From Chlorobiota bacterium (lineage in GTDB: Bacteria > Bacteroidota > Ignavibacteria > Tepidaquicellales > OLB5), in the NCBI GenBank assembly GCA_022616535.1, contig JAKEEM010000055.1, positions 1 through 64,000 of the forward strand: a DNA stretch of 64,000 bases, given 5' to 3'. The notes beneath the pieces are model-generated. The model saw only the letters and a list, made by a program, of their open reading frames with translations, did not search any database and was not told the DNA's origin. A program made the translations under genes and the position numbers. Positions 33,232 through 42,806 of this stretch are shown here, piece by piece. Each line of letters starts with the position of its first letter. The stretch's first letter is position 1.

Positions 33232-33374
33232 GGTAGTGGAGGTATTTTCATTCCACTATTGTCATTCCGTACTTGATACGGAATCTTTTAAAAATCGAGG
33301 CAAGATTGCTCCGCGCTGCGCTGGTCCTGCTTTCGCAGGAATGACAGATAGAACCAGCGAAAATACCCACTACC
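33232..33374. repeat. Nested inverted-repeat element (MITE-like)
   Basis: Outer arms GGTAGTGGAGGTATTTTC (33232-33249) and GAAAATACCCACTACC (33359-33374) enclose inner arms TGTCATTCC (33260-33268) and GGAATGACA (33338-33346). Two more hairpins lie inside, ATTCCGTA...TACGGAAT and CCTGC-TTTC-GCAGG. The inner part is a TGTCATTCC-type dispersed repeat; the outer arms are a second layer. Confidence 0.75.
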
Positions 33375-33517
33375 AAAAAATATCACACCGTGATATTGAC
33401 TTTCATTGGAATAATCCTTTACTTTACCGTAACATATTTCAGTTTACTATTGTCGAAACTCTGTTAATTCATGTTAATACAGAGTAATTTTAATTAATTA
33501 ATTATTTTTAAAGGAAA

Positions 33518-34975
33518 TTGGCAAAACCAAAAAATACAAATATAACAGAGCTTAAGAACGTTCCGGATGAAGTCCTTTACGGGGGCAAGGTGCCACCCCA
33601 CAGCAGGGAGCTTGAGATGAATATACTCGGCGGAATGATTATAGATAATGCATTAATTGATGCGGTTACTACAATTCTGAAGCCAAAGCATTTTTACGTT
33701 AACGCCAACGGATTGATTTATAAGGCAATCATTGACTTAAGAGACAGAAACGAACCTGTTGATTTAATAACTTTGACAGAGGAGCTTAAAACAAGGGGCG
33801 AGCTTGATTCGGTAGGCGGTCCCTTTTATTTAGCCGAACTTTCTACAGCTTTTTCCACGCAGGAGAGTATAATTTTTTCCGCTAACAAAATCCTGGAGAA
33901 TTGGATAAAAAGGGATATGATACTGCTGACTTACTCACTGAATGAGCAGTGTTATGACCCGACAATTAATACCGAAAACCTTTTAGATAGGGCACAGCAG
34001 GAAATTCTTGAGGTTACAAATTACCTGCAGAAGAAAAACTACTCGCATATTAAGGATGAAGTCAAAGTCACGATGGAATATGTAGAGACAATTCACGAAA
34101 GGCACCAGAAAGGCACCACAGTATTCGGTGTTCCTTCTGGATATGACGAGCTTGACGCTTTAACCGGCGGTTTTCAGAAATCAGAGCTAATTGTCATTGC
34201 AGGCAGACCCTCACACGGAAAAACAGCTTTAGCTTTGAACATTGCAAGAAATGCCTCGGTTGAGCATGGTAAAAGTATAGGTATTTTTTCAATTGAGATG
34301 TCAAACAGGGAGCTTGCTCTAAGATTTATTTGCCTTGAGTCAAGGGTTGATATATCTAAGCTTAAAACAGGCAGGCTGCCTGAGAGCGACTGGGCTAAAA
34401 TTGCAAAACAGACTCCGCGGCTTATGTCAAATAAGATTAATGTTATTATCGATGATTCATCGCCTTTAAGTCTTTTAGAGCTAAGAGCTAAGGCAAGAAG
34501 GATGAAGGCAATCAATAACATCGATATGGTTATGGTCGATTATCTCCAGTTAATGGAAGTTTCAAACCGAACCAATTTGGACAGACATCTTGAAATCGCC
34601 TACATTACTAGGGGTTTAAAACAGCTTTCTAAGGAACTTGATATACCTGTTGTAGCATTATCACAATTAAGCCGTAAGGTTGAAGACAGGGCGGGGAAGG
34701 AAAAACGTCCCCAGCTTTCGGATTTAAGGGAATCCGGCGCAATCGAACAGGATGCGGACGTCGTTATATTCATTAACCGTCCCGAGGTGTATATGAGCAA
34801 GGACGACCCCAAATTTGCAGAATTTCAGGGGCTTGCGGAGATAATCGTAGGTAAGCAGAGAAACGGTCCGATTGGCGAGATTAAGCTCACGTTTATCCAC
34901 AATTACGCCAAATTTGAAAAAAGAGCTAAGGAAATGGAACCGGCTTATTATACACCACAAGACCAGCCGTTTTAA
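33518..34975 (+). CDS. dnaB: Replicative DNA helicase
   Basis: 485 residues. N-terminal helical domain with PPHSRELEMNILGGMI and a RecA-like motor with Walker A AGRPSHGKTA, the GIFSIEMSN segment, Walker B DMVMVDYLQLM, SQLSRKVEDRAGK and DLRESGAIEQDADVV. No intein. Start is a TTG at 33518, with AAGGA close upstream; no nearby ATG would keep the N-terminal domain. Confidence 0.97.
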   Translation: MAKPKNTNITELKNVPDEVLYGGKVPPHSRELEMNILGGMIIDNALIDAVTTILKPKHFYVNANGLIYKAIIDLRDRNEPVDLITLTEELKTRGELDSVGGPFYLAELSTAFSTQESIIFSANKILENWIKRDMILLTYSLNEQCYDPTINTENLLDRAQQEILEVTNYLQKKNYSHIKDEVKVTMEYVETIHERHQKGTTVFGVPSGYDELDALTGGFQKSELIVIAGRPSHGKTALALNIARNASVEHGKSIGIFSIEMSNRELALRFICLESRVDISKLKTGRLPESDWAKIAKQTPRLMSNKINVIIDDSSPLSLLELRAKARRMKAINNIDMVMVDYLQLMEVSNRTNLDRHLEIAYITRGLKQLSKELDIPVVALSQLSRKVEDRAGKEKRPQLSDLRESGAIEQDADVVIFINRPEVYMSKDDPKFAEFQGLAEIIVGKQRNGPIGEIKLTFIHNYAKFEKRAKEMEPAYYTPQDQPF

Positions 34976-34978
34976 GCT

Positions 34979-35857
34979 ATGCAATCACGTAGAAAATTTA
35001 TAAAAAATACTACATTAACTTCTTTATTTTTAATTGGATTACCAAGTTTATTTAAACTAAAATCTTTTGCATTATTTGACGATTATGATGAGGTTTTATG
35101 CGGGAAGAAATTCAAGCTCTTTGTTGAAGAAGGTGTTAAAATCCTGCCTATTGGAGACGCCATTGTGGACATCGGGAAATCGTTTATTGGCACTGACTAT
35201 GTTGCAGGCACACTCGACAATGACATGAAAGAGAACTTGGTTGTTAACTTAACGGGACTGGATTGCGTAACATTTGTCGAAAACTGTCTTGTTTTTGCAC
35301 GTTGCGTAAAACAGGGGAAGACAACATTCGATGATTATAGAGCAGAGCTGCAGAAAATCCGTTACCGGGACGGTGTAATTGACGGTTACCCGAGCCGTTT
35401 GCACTATTTCTGCGACTGGATTTATAATAACGAGGATAGGGGTATAGTTAAAAATATTACCGCTGAAATAGGCGGGGTACTATATGACAAGGAAATCGAT
35501 TTTATGTCCACACACCCAAGCTCATATAAACAGCTTTCAAATGACAAAAATCTTGAGGGAATAATTGCCGCAGAGGAAGCAATTAACTCAAGAAGCCATT
35601 ATTACATACCCACAAAAAGCATTTCTAAGTCATATGACCAGCTAAAAAACGGGGACATAATTGCCACCACAACAACTATTGGGGGACTCGATGTTACCCA
35701 CACGGGTTTTGTTTATAAAGAAAAAGGCGGAATGTATTTTCTTCACGCTTCTTTAAAGAGCAAACAAGTAATTATCTCCAAAAATGAGCTGCAGGATTAT
35801 GTTGCTGAAGATTCAAAGAAGACTGGCATTATGGTTGCACCACCGCTGGAAGTGTAA
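34979..35857 (+). CDS. DUF1460 family protein (NlpC/P60-like amidase fold)
   Basis: 292 residues. A Tat- or Sec-like signal (SRRKFIKNTTLTSLFLIGL) leads into a DUF1460 domain with the catalytic Cys in LTGLDCVTFVEN and His in DVTHTGFVY. Members are periplasmic amidases acting on cell-wall fragments. It starts three bases after the dnaB stop. Confidence 0.85.
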   Translation: MQSRRKFIKNTTLTSLFLIGLPSLFKLKSFALFDDYDEVLCGKKFKLFVEEGVKILPIGDAIVDIGKSFIGTDYVAGTLDNDMKENLVVNLTGLDCVTFVENCLVFARCVKQGKTTFDDYRAELQKIRYRDGVIDGYPSRLHYFCDWIYNNEDRGIVKNITAEIGGVLYDKEIDFMSTHPSSYKQLSNDKNLEGIIAAEEAINSRSHYYIPTKSISKSYDQLKNGDIIATTTTIGGLDVTHTGFVYKEKGGMYFLHASLKSKQVIISKNELQDYVAEDSKKTGIMVAPPLEV

Positions 35858-35896
35858 TTTAGTGCGAAGTGTATTGAGTGCAGAGTGCATTAAGTA

Positions 35897-35920
35897 GGGG
35901 TTCGGTTTCCGAACCCTTTA
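35897..35920. terminator. Bidirectional terminator between the DUF1460 gene and acpS
   Basis: GGGTTCGG-TTT-CCGAACCC (35898-35916) flanked by A and T runs, between convergent genes. The bases just before (about 35861-35890) contain short direct repeats of AGTGC. Confidence 0.75.
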
Positions 35921-35923
35921 AAT

Positions 35924-36286
35924 TTATTCTTTACAAATTACAACCGCGCAGCCGTAATCTTTGGTGTGAGAGATGCTGATTTGAAACTTGAATTTTGAGT
36001 ACTCGTTTTCAACAGTGTGGGTTATGTAAGGTTTTCCGCGTTTATCATTTAATATTTCAATGTCCTTCCATCTGAAATCCTTCGAAATTCCTGTTCCGAT
36101 TGCTTTGCTGTATGCCTCTTTTGAAGCAAAGCGTCCGGCAAAATGGATTTCAGGATAGGCAAACGATTTGCAGTAATTAATTTCATTTTCGGTCAGGATA
36201 CGGTGAAAAAACTTATCGCCGTATTTTTCCATCAGGCTCTTAATGCGTGAAACTTGAACTATATCAATGCCGATGCCCTTAACCAA
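35924..36286 (-). CDS. acpS: Holo-[acyl-carrier-protein] synthase
   Basis: 120 residues. Attaches 4'-phosphopantetheine to ACP. GIGIDIVQVSRI (metal-binding Asp), FAGRFASKEAYSKAIGTG (Glu and Lys of the active site) and ISISHTKDYG are the family motifs. Overlaps the HAD gene by eight bases. Confidence 0.95.
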   Translation of the reverse strand: MVKGIGIDIVQVSRIKSLMEKYGDKFFHRILTENEINYCKSFAYPEIHFAGRFASKEAYSKAIGTGISKDFRWKDIEILNDKRGKPYITHTVENEYSKFKFQISISHTKDYGCAVVICKE

Positions 36287-36965
36287 GTTTATTTTCCTTT
36301 TCTACTATTTCTATAAGCTCGGAAACATCGTTAATCTCGTAATCTGCTTCGTGAATAAGAGTGTTGAAGGTATCACCGTATTTTGCAAAAGCTGTTTTCA
36401 TTCCGACGCTCCTTGCCCCTGCGACATCGCGTTCTGCCCAGTCACCGACCATTAGCGAGTGTTCCGGGTTAACTCCAAGCCGTTCCAAAATAAGATTAAA
36501 AGGCACCGGTGAGGGCTTACGCTCCTTGGAATCGTCAAAGGTAACTACTTCATCGAATATGTGATGTAAGCCGATGTATGAAAGCCGAAGCCACGCCTCG
36601 CGGGAAGGAGCATCTGATACGACACCGAGCTTAACTCCGAGCTTAATTAGCTTAATTAGTGTCGGAACGACTCGCGGATAGGTATTCAGCTCAGCCTCAC
36701 GTGCAGTGCGGTATGCGACAATCCCCGCAGAAAGAATTTTATGGTCAATTTTTCCAATGAAATGAGTTAAAAGCAAATCAAAAACCTGCTGGTACTCAAT
36801 GCCTTTTTTATTATAGATTTCATCAATTTTAGCCTTAATTTGGATGTAGGGGAAGTTCAACCCGGCGTCAATCATTGCCTTAATAGCAGCTTCAACGGCG
36901 GTATTTTTCATCCGCATGAAGTCAATTAATGTATTGTCTAAATCAAATATTATGGCTTTAATCAT
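36279..36965 (-). CDS. HAD-superfamily hydrolase
   Basis: 228 residues. Motif I FDLDNTLIDF, motif II VVSDAP, motif III Lys in KERKPSPVPF and motif IV GDWAERDVAGARSVGM are all present. Cap is the small helical C1 type (residues about 17-95). YjjG-like nucleotidase and general phosphatase are both possible; substrate unknown. Confidence 0.88.
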   Translation of the reverse strand: MIKAIIFDLDNTLIDFMRMKNTAVEAAIKAMIDAGLNFPYIQIKAKIDEIYNKKGIEYQQVFDLLLTHFIGKIDHKILSAGIVAYRTAREAELNTYPRVVPTLIKLIKLGVKLGVVSDAPSREAWLRLSYIGLHHIFDEVVTFDDSKERKPSPVPFNLILERLGVNPEHSLMVGDWAERDVAGARSVGMKTAFAKYGDTFNTLIHEADYEINDVSELIEIVEKENKLG

Positions 36966-36984
36966 AAAAAGTAAATTATTATTA

Positions 36985-36992
36985 CAAAGTTA
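36985..36992 (-). promoter_or_regulatory. Promoter -7 box for the HAD-acpS pair
   Basis: On the minus strand TAACTTTG matches the consensus 20 bases before the start codon. No good -33 match was found. Confidence 0.4.
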
Positions 36993-37090
36993 GTAGATTA
37001 TTGTAAATATAAAATATAAACGTATTTACCTGAATCTCTTTATTTTCATAGATTTTGCCCTTTGAGAAATTTATATTGCGTGATTAAATT

Positions 37091-38341
37091 ATGAAATTTC
37101 AGAAGCCCAAAGGCACTAAAGACATACTCCCGAAAGACATTCACAAATGGCATTTCGTAGAAAAAACAATCAGAGAAGCTACAAAACTCTTCAATTTTTC
37201 TGAAATCCGAACCCCGACTTTTGAGTATACCGAGCTTTTTAAAAGGGGTGTTGGCTCGGAGACCGATATAGTCGGCAAGGAAATGTATACTTTTGTGGAT
37301 AAAGGCGGCGAATCAATTACGTTAAAGCCCGAAGGAACAGCTCCCGTGATGCGTGCTTACCTTGAAAATTCACTTTCGGCTGAATCACCTTTGCATAAGC
37401 TGTATTATATAACAAGTATGTTCCGCTACGAAAAACCGCAGGCAGGCAGGTACAGAGAACATTCACAGTTCGGAGGCGAAATAATAGGCAGTGACAGCAT
37501 TGACACTGACGTTGAGCTTATTCTGCTTGCAAAGGAAGTCTACAACAGGTGCGGAATTAATAATTTTAAGCTTAAGATAAATTCAATTGGCAAGCCTAGT
37601 GAAAGAAAAACTTATGTTAATGCTTTAACTGACTACCTTAAAAAGCATTTTAACCGGCTTTCTGAAGAGAGCAAAAAGCGTCTAGGAACAAATCCCCTTA
37701 GAATTTTAGACAGCAAGTCCCCAGATGATTTAATAATCACTAAAGAAGCTCCCAAAATAATTGAACATTTAACCAAAGACTCAAGAAACAGATTTGACTT
37801 AGTTCTGTATGAACTCACGCGGCTTGGAGTTAATTATGAAATCGATTTTAGGTTGGTAAGGGGATTGGATTATTATACAGACACAACGTTTGAGTTCATA
37901 TCAAGTGATTTAGGAGCGCAGGATGCCCTCGGTGGAGGAGGAAGATATGACGGATTAATTGAGCTATTGGGGGGAAAACCAACACCCGGAGTTGGATTCG
38001 GGAGCGGAATAGAAAGGCTTATCATTGTTGCTGAGAAAAACGGGTTTACTTTTGGTGAACCAAGCAGCCCGAAAGTGTATTTTATAGCTTTGAATAGCTC
38101 AGCAAAAGAAATTGCTTTTAAAATAATGATGGAGTTGAGAAAGAAGAATATTTCCTGCGAAACGGATTTGCTCGTAAGAAGTATGAAGGCACAAATGAGG
38201 GAGGCAAATAAAATCGGTTCTGATTACGTTTTTATTATCGGAGATGATGAACTAAAAAACCAGAAGGGTATTCTGAAAAAAATGAGTGATGGCTCGCAGC
38301 AGAATGTGGAATTTGATAAGCTTAGGGAGTATTTAAACTAA
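37091..38341 (+). CDS. hisS: Histidyl-tRNA synthetase
   Basis: 416 residues, class II synthetase. PKGTKDILP, FSEIRTPTFEYTELF, LKPEGTAPVMRAY (motif 2), MFRYEKPQAGRYREHSQFGGEIIG, the LVRGLDYYTDTTFEF His-binding signature, GGGRYDGL and a C-terminal anticodon-binding domain with RSMKAQMREANK. Its stop overlaps the next start by one base. Confidence 0.97.
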   Translation: MKFQKPKGTKDILPKDIHKWHFVEKTIREATKLFNFSEIRTPTFEYTELFKRGVGSETDIVGKEMYTFVDKGGESITLKPEGTAPVMRAYLENSLSAESPLHKLYYITSMFRYEKPQAGRYREHSQFGGEIIGSDSIDTDVELILLAKEVYNRCGINNFKLKINSIGKPSERKTYVNALTDYLKKHFNRLSEESKKRLGTNPLRILDSKSPDDLIITKEAPKIIEHLTKDSRNRFDLVLYELTRLGVNYEIDFRLVRGLDYYTDTTFEFISSDLGAQDALGGGGRYDGLIELLGGKPTPGVGFGSGIERLIIVAEKNGFTFGEPSSPKVYFIALNSSAKEIAFKIMMELRKKNISCETDLLVRSMKAQMREANKIGSDYVFIIGDDELKNQKGILKKMSDGSQQNVEFDKLREYLN

Positions 38342-38751
38342 TGAGAACGAAGAAGGTAAAACCGCCTCCAAAGAAATATGAATATGCTTTAAATATCACT
38401 AAGGAGTATGACGAGATTTCAAAAAGGGATTATATTTCGTTTAAATTCAATACTACAAAGGAGTTTTTAACTTTCCAGTATATTTTAAAGATTGAAAGCT
38501 CGGTAGAGCAAAAGAATTTATATTTTAACATACTCGGTTTTTCCGCTCCAATTGGGGAGCTTTCAAATCCCGGTTATGCAGGTTATGAATACAGGATGTA
38601 TGATTATAAATTTACCGAGTATAATGTTGTTGTTGATAAGAAAGACTCGGCAAAGAGCAAATTTAAGCTTCTTATACAGCGTTCAAAGTCAGAACCGGTT
38701 AAACTTAAAAACATACCCAGGAAAAGCTTTATAGAAATTAAAAGCGAGTGA
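38341..38751 (+). CDS. Conserved-looking protein of unknown function
   Basis: 136 residues, no recognised family. N-terminal Lys/Pro-rich stretch, then beta-rich sequence (KFNTTKEFLTFQYILKIES, LYFNILGFSAPIGELSNPGYAGYEYRMYDYKFTEYNVVV) and a basic tail. Tightly packed: overlaps hisS by one base and lgt by four, so it is probably expressed. Confidence 0.7.
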   Translation: MRTKKVKPPPKKYEYALNITKEYDEISKRDYISFKFNTTKEFLTFQYILKIESSVEQKNLYFNILGFSAPIGELSNPGYAGYEYRMYDYKFTEYNVVVDKKDSAKSKFKLLIQRSKSEPVKLKNIPRKSFIEIKSE

Positions 38752-39608
38752 TACCCAAACTTTTCGAAATAGGTCCCGTGCCCGTTTACAGCTACGGCTT
38801 AATGCTTGGAATCAGCTTTATAGTTGCAAGCTGGCTGCTTTCAAGGGAGTTCAAGCGGAAGAAGATGGACGAAAACGCTGCGATTAACATAACGTTTATT
38901 GCTCTTGTTGGTGGAGTTGTCGGCTCAAAGCTGCTGTATGTAGTTGAAGAATGGAGTTCTATATCCTCAATGCCGGCTTCAAGGATTTTTTCTGCAGACG
39001 GGCTTTTTTCTCCGGCGGGCTTGACTTGGTATGGTGGATTTATTCTTGCTACAGTGATAATATATTTTTACGCTAGGTCAAAAAGAATTCCGTTTCTTAG
39101 AGTATGTGACGCAACGGCTCCTAGCCTTGCAATCGGTTACGGAATTGCGCGAATTGGATGCCATTTATCAGGTGACGGAGATTATGGTTTCCCTGTATCT
39201 GAATTTATGTCATGGGTCCCGTGGGGAACGGACTATTCAAAAGGCACGCTGCCTCCGTCGGTGGCATTCAGAGGAACGGATATTGCTCAAAAATTCGGCG
39301 GTGTTGTTCCCGATAACACTTTGTGCCACCCAACCCCAATGTATGAACTTGTATTTGCGATAATTATCTTTTGGCTTCTTTGGAGAAAAAGAGCATCATT
39401 TAAAGCAGATGGCAAGTTATTCGGTTTATATTTGATTCTAAGCGGCATTGCAAGATTGCTGGTTGAATTCATCAGACTCAATCCTAAAATAATAGCAGGC
39501 TTATCCGAGGCACAGGTAATTTCAATTCCGTTAATTTTACTTGGGTTTTACCTTTATTATAAAGCTCCAACTGAGAAAGCAGAACTAAAACATTCAAAGA
39601 AAACGTAA
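38748..39608 (+). CDS. lgt: Prolipoprotein diacylglyceryl transferase
   Basis: 286 residues, polytopic inner-membrane enzyme that adds diacylglycerol to the lipobox Cys. YSYGLMLGISF near the N-terminus, SPAGLTWYGGFILA, GRIGCHLSGDGDYG-like loop (here ARIGCHLSGDGD, with the GYGIARIGC Lgt signature) and a final membrane helix. GTG start 38748 overlaps the previous stop (GTGA). Serves lipoproteins such as those at 12118, 25436, 26389 and 45627. Confidence 0.94.
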   Translation: MIPKLFEIGPVPVYSYGLMLGISFIVASWLLSREFKRKKMDENAAINITFIALVGGVVGSKLLYVVEEWSSISSMPASRIFSADGLFSPAGLTWYGGFILATVIIYFYARSKRIPFLRVCDATAPSLAIGYGIARIGCHLSGDGDYGFPVSEFMSWVPWGTDYSKGTLPPSVAFRGTDIAQKFGGVVPDNTLCHPTPMYELVFAIIIFWLLWRKRASFKADGKLFGLYLILSGIARLLVEFIRLNPKIIAGLSEAQVISIPLILLGFYLYYKAPTEKAELKHSKKT

Positions 39609-39712
39609 AGACTCATATATAGAATGGTATCCATCATTTGTTGTTGAAAGTCTTTAAAAATATAGCTATTTTCGTGTTTTATAGAAAAATCACAAATAAA
39701 TAGGAGCAGTTT

Positions 39713-39871
39713 TTGAAGAGAACATTTCAGCCAAGCAACAGAAAACGCAAGAATAAGCACGGTTTTAGGGAGAGGATGGCTTCCAAAAACGGGCGTGAGG
39801 TGCTTTCCAGACGCAGAGCAAAAGGAAGAAAAAAATTAAGCGTAAGCGACGAAAAGAAGTTTACAAGATAA
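39713..39871 (+). CDS. rpmH: 50S ribosomal protein L34
   Basis: 52 residues, too short for a 60-residue ORF cutoff. [21 protein letters not shown], then [19 protein letters not shown]; identical in layout to L34. TTG start at 39713 with AGGAG six bases upstream. The rpmH-rnpA-yidD-yidC order is standard. Confidence 0.95.
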   Translation: MKRTFQPSNRKRKNKHGFRERMASKNGREVLSRRRAKGRKKLSVSDEKKFTR

Positions 39872-39880
39872 TTTTTTGAT

Positions 39881-40284
39881 TTGAAGAAGAAAATTTACAC
39901 TTTAGGGCGTGATGAAATTATCAGAGGTTACGGTGCTTTTGAAAAGGTGCTTAGTAATTCAAAAAAAATTGAAGCGGGAAATTTAGCAGCTTTTTTAAAT
40001 GTTTCAGGTGATGAGTCCGGCTTTCCACTTAAAGTCGGTTTTTTATTGTCAAAAAAAAAATTAAAAAAGCGCACGATAGAAACCGCGTCAGACGGTTACT
40101 GCGTGAATCTTACAGGCTAAACAAGCTGGATTTACTGGAAAAGACCAATTCAAAAAATTACAATATAAGAATTTTATTTTCTCTTACCCAATTTGCTTAC
40201 GATGATTATAAAAATTTGAAGTTTAATATGCTCTCGGAAAATATGCTAAATCTGCTTTCAAAAATTAACAATAGCTTGCCTTAG
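39881..40284 (+). CDS. rnpA: Ribonuclease P protein component (frameshifted at an A10 run)
   Basis: Starts at TTG 39881. The first frame reads to [10 protein letters not shown] and then goes wrong at A10 (40051-40060). In the next frame the RnpA signature [16 protein letters not shown] and the C-terminus continue to TAG 40282-40284. Eleven As would give one intact protein of about 134 residues. RNase P protein is normally essential, so an indel error or slippage is more likely than a dead gene. The TAG overlaps the GTG of yidD. Confidence 0.85.
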
Positions 40285-40508
40285 TGAAGTTTTTAAATCC
40301 AAAATATTTGCTGATACTTCTAATTAAGCTTTATAAGCTCACGATTTCACCTATACTCCCGCCTGCATGCAGGCATTATCCCACGTGCTCGGAGTATGCA
40401 GTTGAAGCGCTTCGGAAGCATGGATTATTCAAGGGCTCTTATCTTGCCGTAATCAGGGTGTTAAAATGCAACCCGTTATTTAAAGGCGGTTATGACCCTG
40501 TTCCATAA
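40284..40508 (+). CDS. yidD: Membrane protein insertion efficiency factor YidD
   Basis: 74 residues. [33 protein letters not shown] carries the conserved Cys and CSEYA block; the end reads [13 protein letters not shown]. Starts at GTG 40284, overlapping the rnpA stop (TAGTG). Acts at the inner membrane together with YidC. Confidence 0.92.
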   Translation: MKFLNPKYLLILLIKLYKLTISPILPPACRHYPTCSEYAVEALRKHGLFKGSYLAVIRVLKCNPLFKGGYDPVP

Positions 40509-40531
40509 TTATACATTGAACAATTTTTTAG

Positions 40532-42313
40532 ATGGATAGAAATTCAATAATAGGTTTTATATTAATAGGTCTAATTCTTGTACTTTGGCTTTATTTCCAA
40601 AATAAGCAATCTACACAGCAGCAGCAAAAACAGCAGCAGGAACAAAAGACACTTACGGATACAACCAAAAAGACCTTGCAGCCGGATACAACCCAAAAAC
40701 AAGTAGCACTGGATACACTTGCTAATGTGCAGGTTTTTGAAAAATACGGTTCGCTCTTCGGAAAATATGAAACAGGTGAAGATAAAGTTATTATGATTGA
40801 AACTGATAAGTATTACGCTGAGTTTTCGAGCAAAGGCGGAGCGATAATAAAGTATGAGGTTAAGGGATTTAAAACTTGGGACGGCTATCCCGTTCAGCTG
40901 TTATATCTCAACAAAGGCGGACAGCTCAATTTATTGTTTACCTCAACAGAAGGGAAACTGATTAACACCAAAGACCTTTATTTTAATACAAATTATAAAG
41001 CATGGGAAAAAGTAACGATTAAAGGCAGCGATGAATACAAGTTTACTTTTGAAATTCCAGTTGATACAAACGGGGGAAAAATTGTTAAGACGTATACAAT
41101 AAAAAACGGGTCGTATATTTTTGGAGTTGATGTAGATTTTTACAACTCAAGCAAATTCATATCAAATTTTGAGTACCAGCTTGTGTGGGAAAACTCCCTT
41201 AAGCTAACAGAATACAGAAGCGATGCCGAAGGCGCACATTCGGAGGCTTTTGCGGAAATGGGTGATGAGCTTGAAGTGGTTGATGTTACAAGCAAAGATG
41301 AGCCGGTGAAATCGGATTTAAACGGCACAACGGACTGGGTTTCCTCCAGAATAAAATATTTTGCAGTATTCCTTATTCCCCAAAACAGGAATGCAGACGG
41401 CTCGTATATAACTGGAAATTATTATGAGCTGCCTCACCAGGGATTTGAAAAGGATTATTCGATTGCCCTTAAAATGCTGATTAAAAATGACAAATTGGAG
41501 AAATATAAATTCAATGTCTATTTAGGTCCGGTTGATTACGAGATACTGAAGAGCTATAACATCGGAATGGAAAAGACAATGAGGTTTTCTCTTGATTTTC
41601 TGGTTAGACCAATTGCCCAGTATGCAATACTTCCTTTTTTCCTTTTCATACATAAATTCATTTCAAACTGGGGGCTTGTCATAATAATTTTTTCGGTAGT
41701 GATGAAAATAGTGCTTACTCCGTTTACACGTTTCCAGATGAAATCCATGAAAAAGATGGGCGAGCTCCAGCCGAAGATGAATGCGCTGCGGGAAAAATAT
41801 AAAGATGACCCGCAGAGGCAGCAGCAAATGATGATGAAGCTTTACAAGGAAGAGAAAATTAACCCTGCAGGCGGCTGCCTGCCTCTTCTGCTTCAGCTTC
41901 CGATTCTTTATGCTTTGTTCGGAGTATTTAATTCAACCATTGAATTAAGGCAGGCGTATTTCGGATTATGGATAACAGACCTTTCCGTTCCCGATGTCAT
42001 CCTTCAGCTTCCTTTTAAAATTCCCTTGTTTGGAATAGATTATATATCCGGTTTGGCACTTCTTATGGGGATAACAATGTTTCTCCAGCAGAAGATGACC
42101 ATTAAAGACCCGAAGCAAATGGCTATGGTTTATGTAATGCCGATAATGTTAACACTTCTATTTACAACTCTCCCGGCAGGATTAAACCTTTACTATTTTA
42201 TGTTTAACCTTCTTTCAATAATTGAACAGTATTTTGTAACTAAAAAAGGGAAGAAGGAAGCTGAAGAAAAGGCTGAAGCGAAGCCTCAGCTTAAACATAA
42301 AGGAAAACCTTAA
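40532..42313 (+). CDS. yidC: Membrane protein insertase YidC
   Basis: 593 residues. One N-terminal helix (about 6-21), a Gln-rich linker (about 25-42), a large periplasmic beta-sandwich domain (about 60-340), then the conserved 60KD_IMP core with hydrophobic segments from about 355 on. The MKKMGELQPKMNALREKYK loop and a basic tail follow. It inserts inner-membrane proteins with or without Sec. Confidence 0.96.
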   Translation: MDRNSIIGFILIGLILVLWLYFQNKQSTQQQQKQQQEQKTLTDTTKKTLQPDTTQKQVALDTLANVQVFEKYGSLFGKYETGEDKVIMIETDKYYAEFSSKGGAIIKYEVKGFKTWDGYPVQLLYLNKGGQLNLLFTSTEGKLINTKDLYFNTNYKAWEKVTIKGSDEYKFTFEIPVDTNGGKIVKTYTIKNGSYIFGVDVDFYNSSKFISNFEYQLVWENSLKLTEYRSDAEGAHSEAFAEMGDELEVVDVTSKDEPVKSDLNGTTDWVSSRIKYFAVFLIPQNRNADGSYITGNYYELPHQGFEKDYSIALKMLIKNDKLEKYKFNVYLGPVDYEILKSYNIGMEKTMRFSLDFLVRPIAQYAILPFFLFIHKFISNWGLVIIIFSVVMKIVLTPFTRFQMKSMKKMGELQPKMNALREKYKDDPQRQQQMMMKLYKEEKINPAGGCLPLLLQLPILYALFGVFNSTIELRQAYFGLWITDLSVPDVILQLPFKIPLFGIDYISGLALLMGITMFLQQKMTIKDPKQMAMVYVMPIMLTLLFTTLPAGLNLYYFMFNLLSIIEQYFVTKKGKKEAEEKAEAKPQLKHKGKP

Positions 42314-42334
42314 GCTGCTTAAATCTAAAGATTT

Positions 42335-42706
42335 TTAATCTCCCGTAGGCTCAACCGAAGAAGTTTCAGCCATAAGTAAAACGGTTTTCTTTGGCGCCCT
42401 GGGTCTGTGCATTACACCTTTAGAAATAGTAACTCCTTGGTTGGGATTTAGTACAATGGTGCGGTCTTCAAGGTCGATTAAAAACTGCCCCTCCAATACG
42501 AAGAAAAATTCATCATCATTATCATGCTTATGCCAGTGAAACTCTCCTTCGACAATTCCAATTCTCACAACGCTGTCATTTACCTTTGTAAGCGTTTGGT
42601 TAAACCATTTTTCCTTACATTCTTTAACTATTGAAGGAATATCGATAATTTCCTGATGACCAAATTTTACATCAAGATTAATGTTGTAGTTATATTTCTC
42701 TTTCAA
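42335..42706 (-). CDS. Cupin-domain protein
   Basis: 123 residues. The metal-binding motif EFHWHKHDNDDEFFFVLEG and a later MHRPRAP histidine form the single cupin site. Small cupins of this kind may be mannose-6-phosphate isomerase-like or binding proteins; role unknown. Convergent with yidC, 21 bases between stops. Confidence 0.85.
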   Translation of the reverse strand: MKEKYNYNINLDVKFGHQEIIDIPSIVKECKEKWFNQTLTKVNDSVVRIGIVEGEFHWHKHDNDDEFFFVLEGQFLIDLEDRTIVLNPNQGVTISKGVMHRPRAPKKTVLLMAETSSVEPTGD

Positions 42707-42806
42707 TTTTTTACTGGGTTGGTTGTTTATTCAGTTAATTAAGTTTGGAACTCTGAAAGTTATAATAACTGGAAATTAAGAGTAATTGAGGGCTGAAGAT
42801 TTTTTG

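Noticed and set aside
33236..33487. 83-residue plus-strand frame through the nested repeat
   Set aside because: Its sequence (CHSVLDTESF, IAPRCAGPAFAGMTD) is what a TGTCATTCC-type repeat yields when translated; no start signal or family.
39609..39712. Replication origin beside rpmH
   Set aside because: rpmH-rnpA-yidD-yidC often sits near dnaA, but no dnaA gene or cluster of DnaA boxes is seen here.
40368..40381. GCCTGCATGCAGGC palindrome in yidD as a repeat insertion
   Set aside because: It encodes the conserved PPACRHYP segment at the right place and length, so it is ordinary coding sequence.
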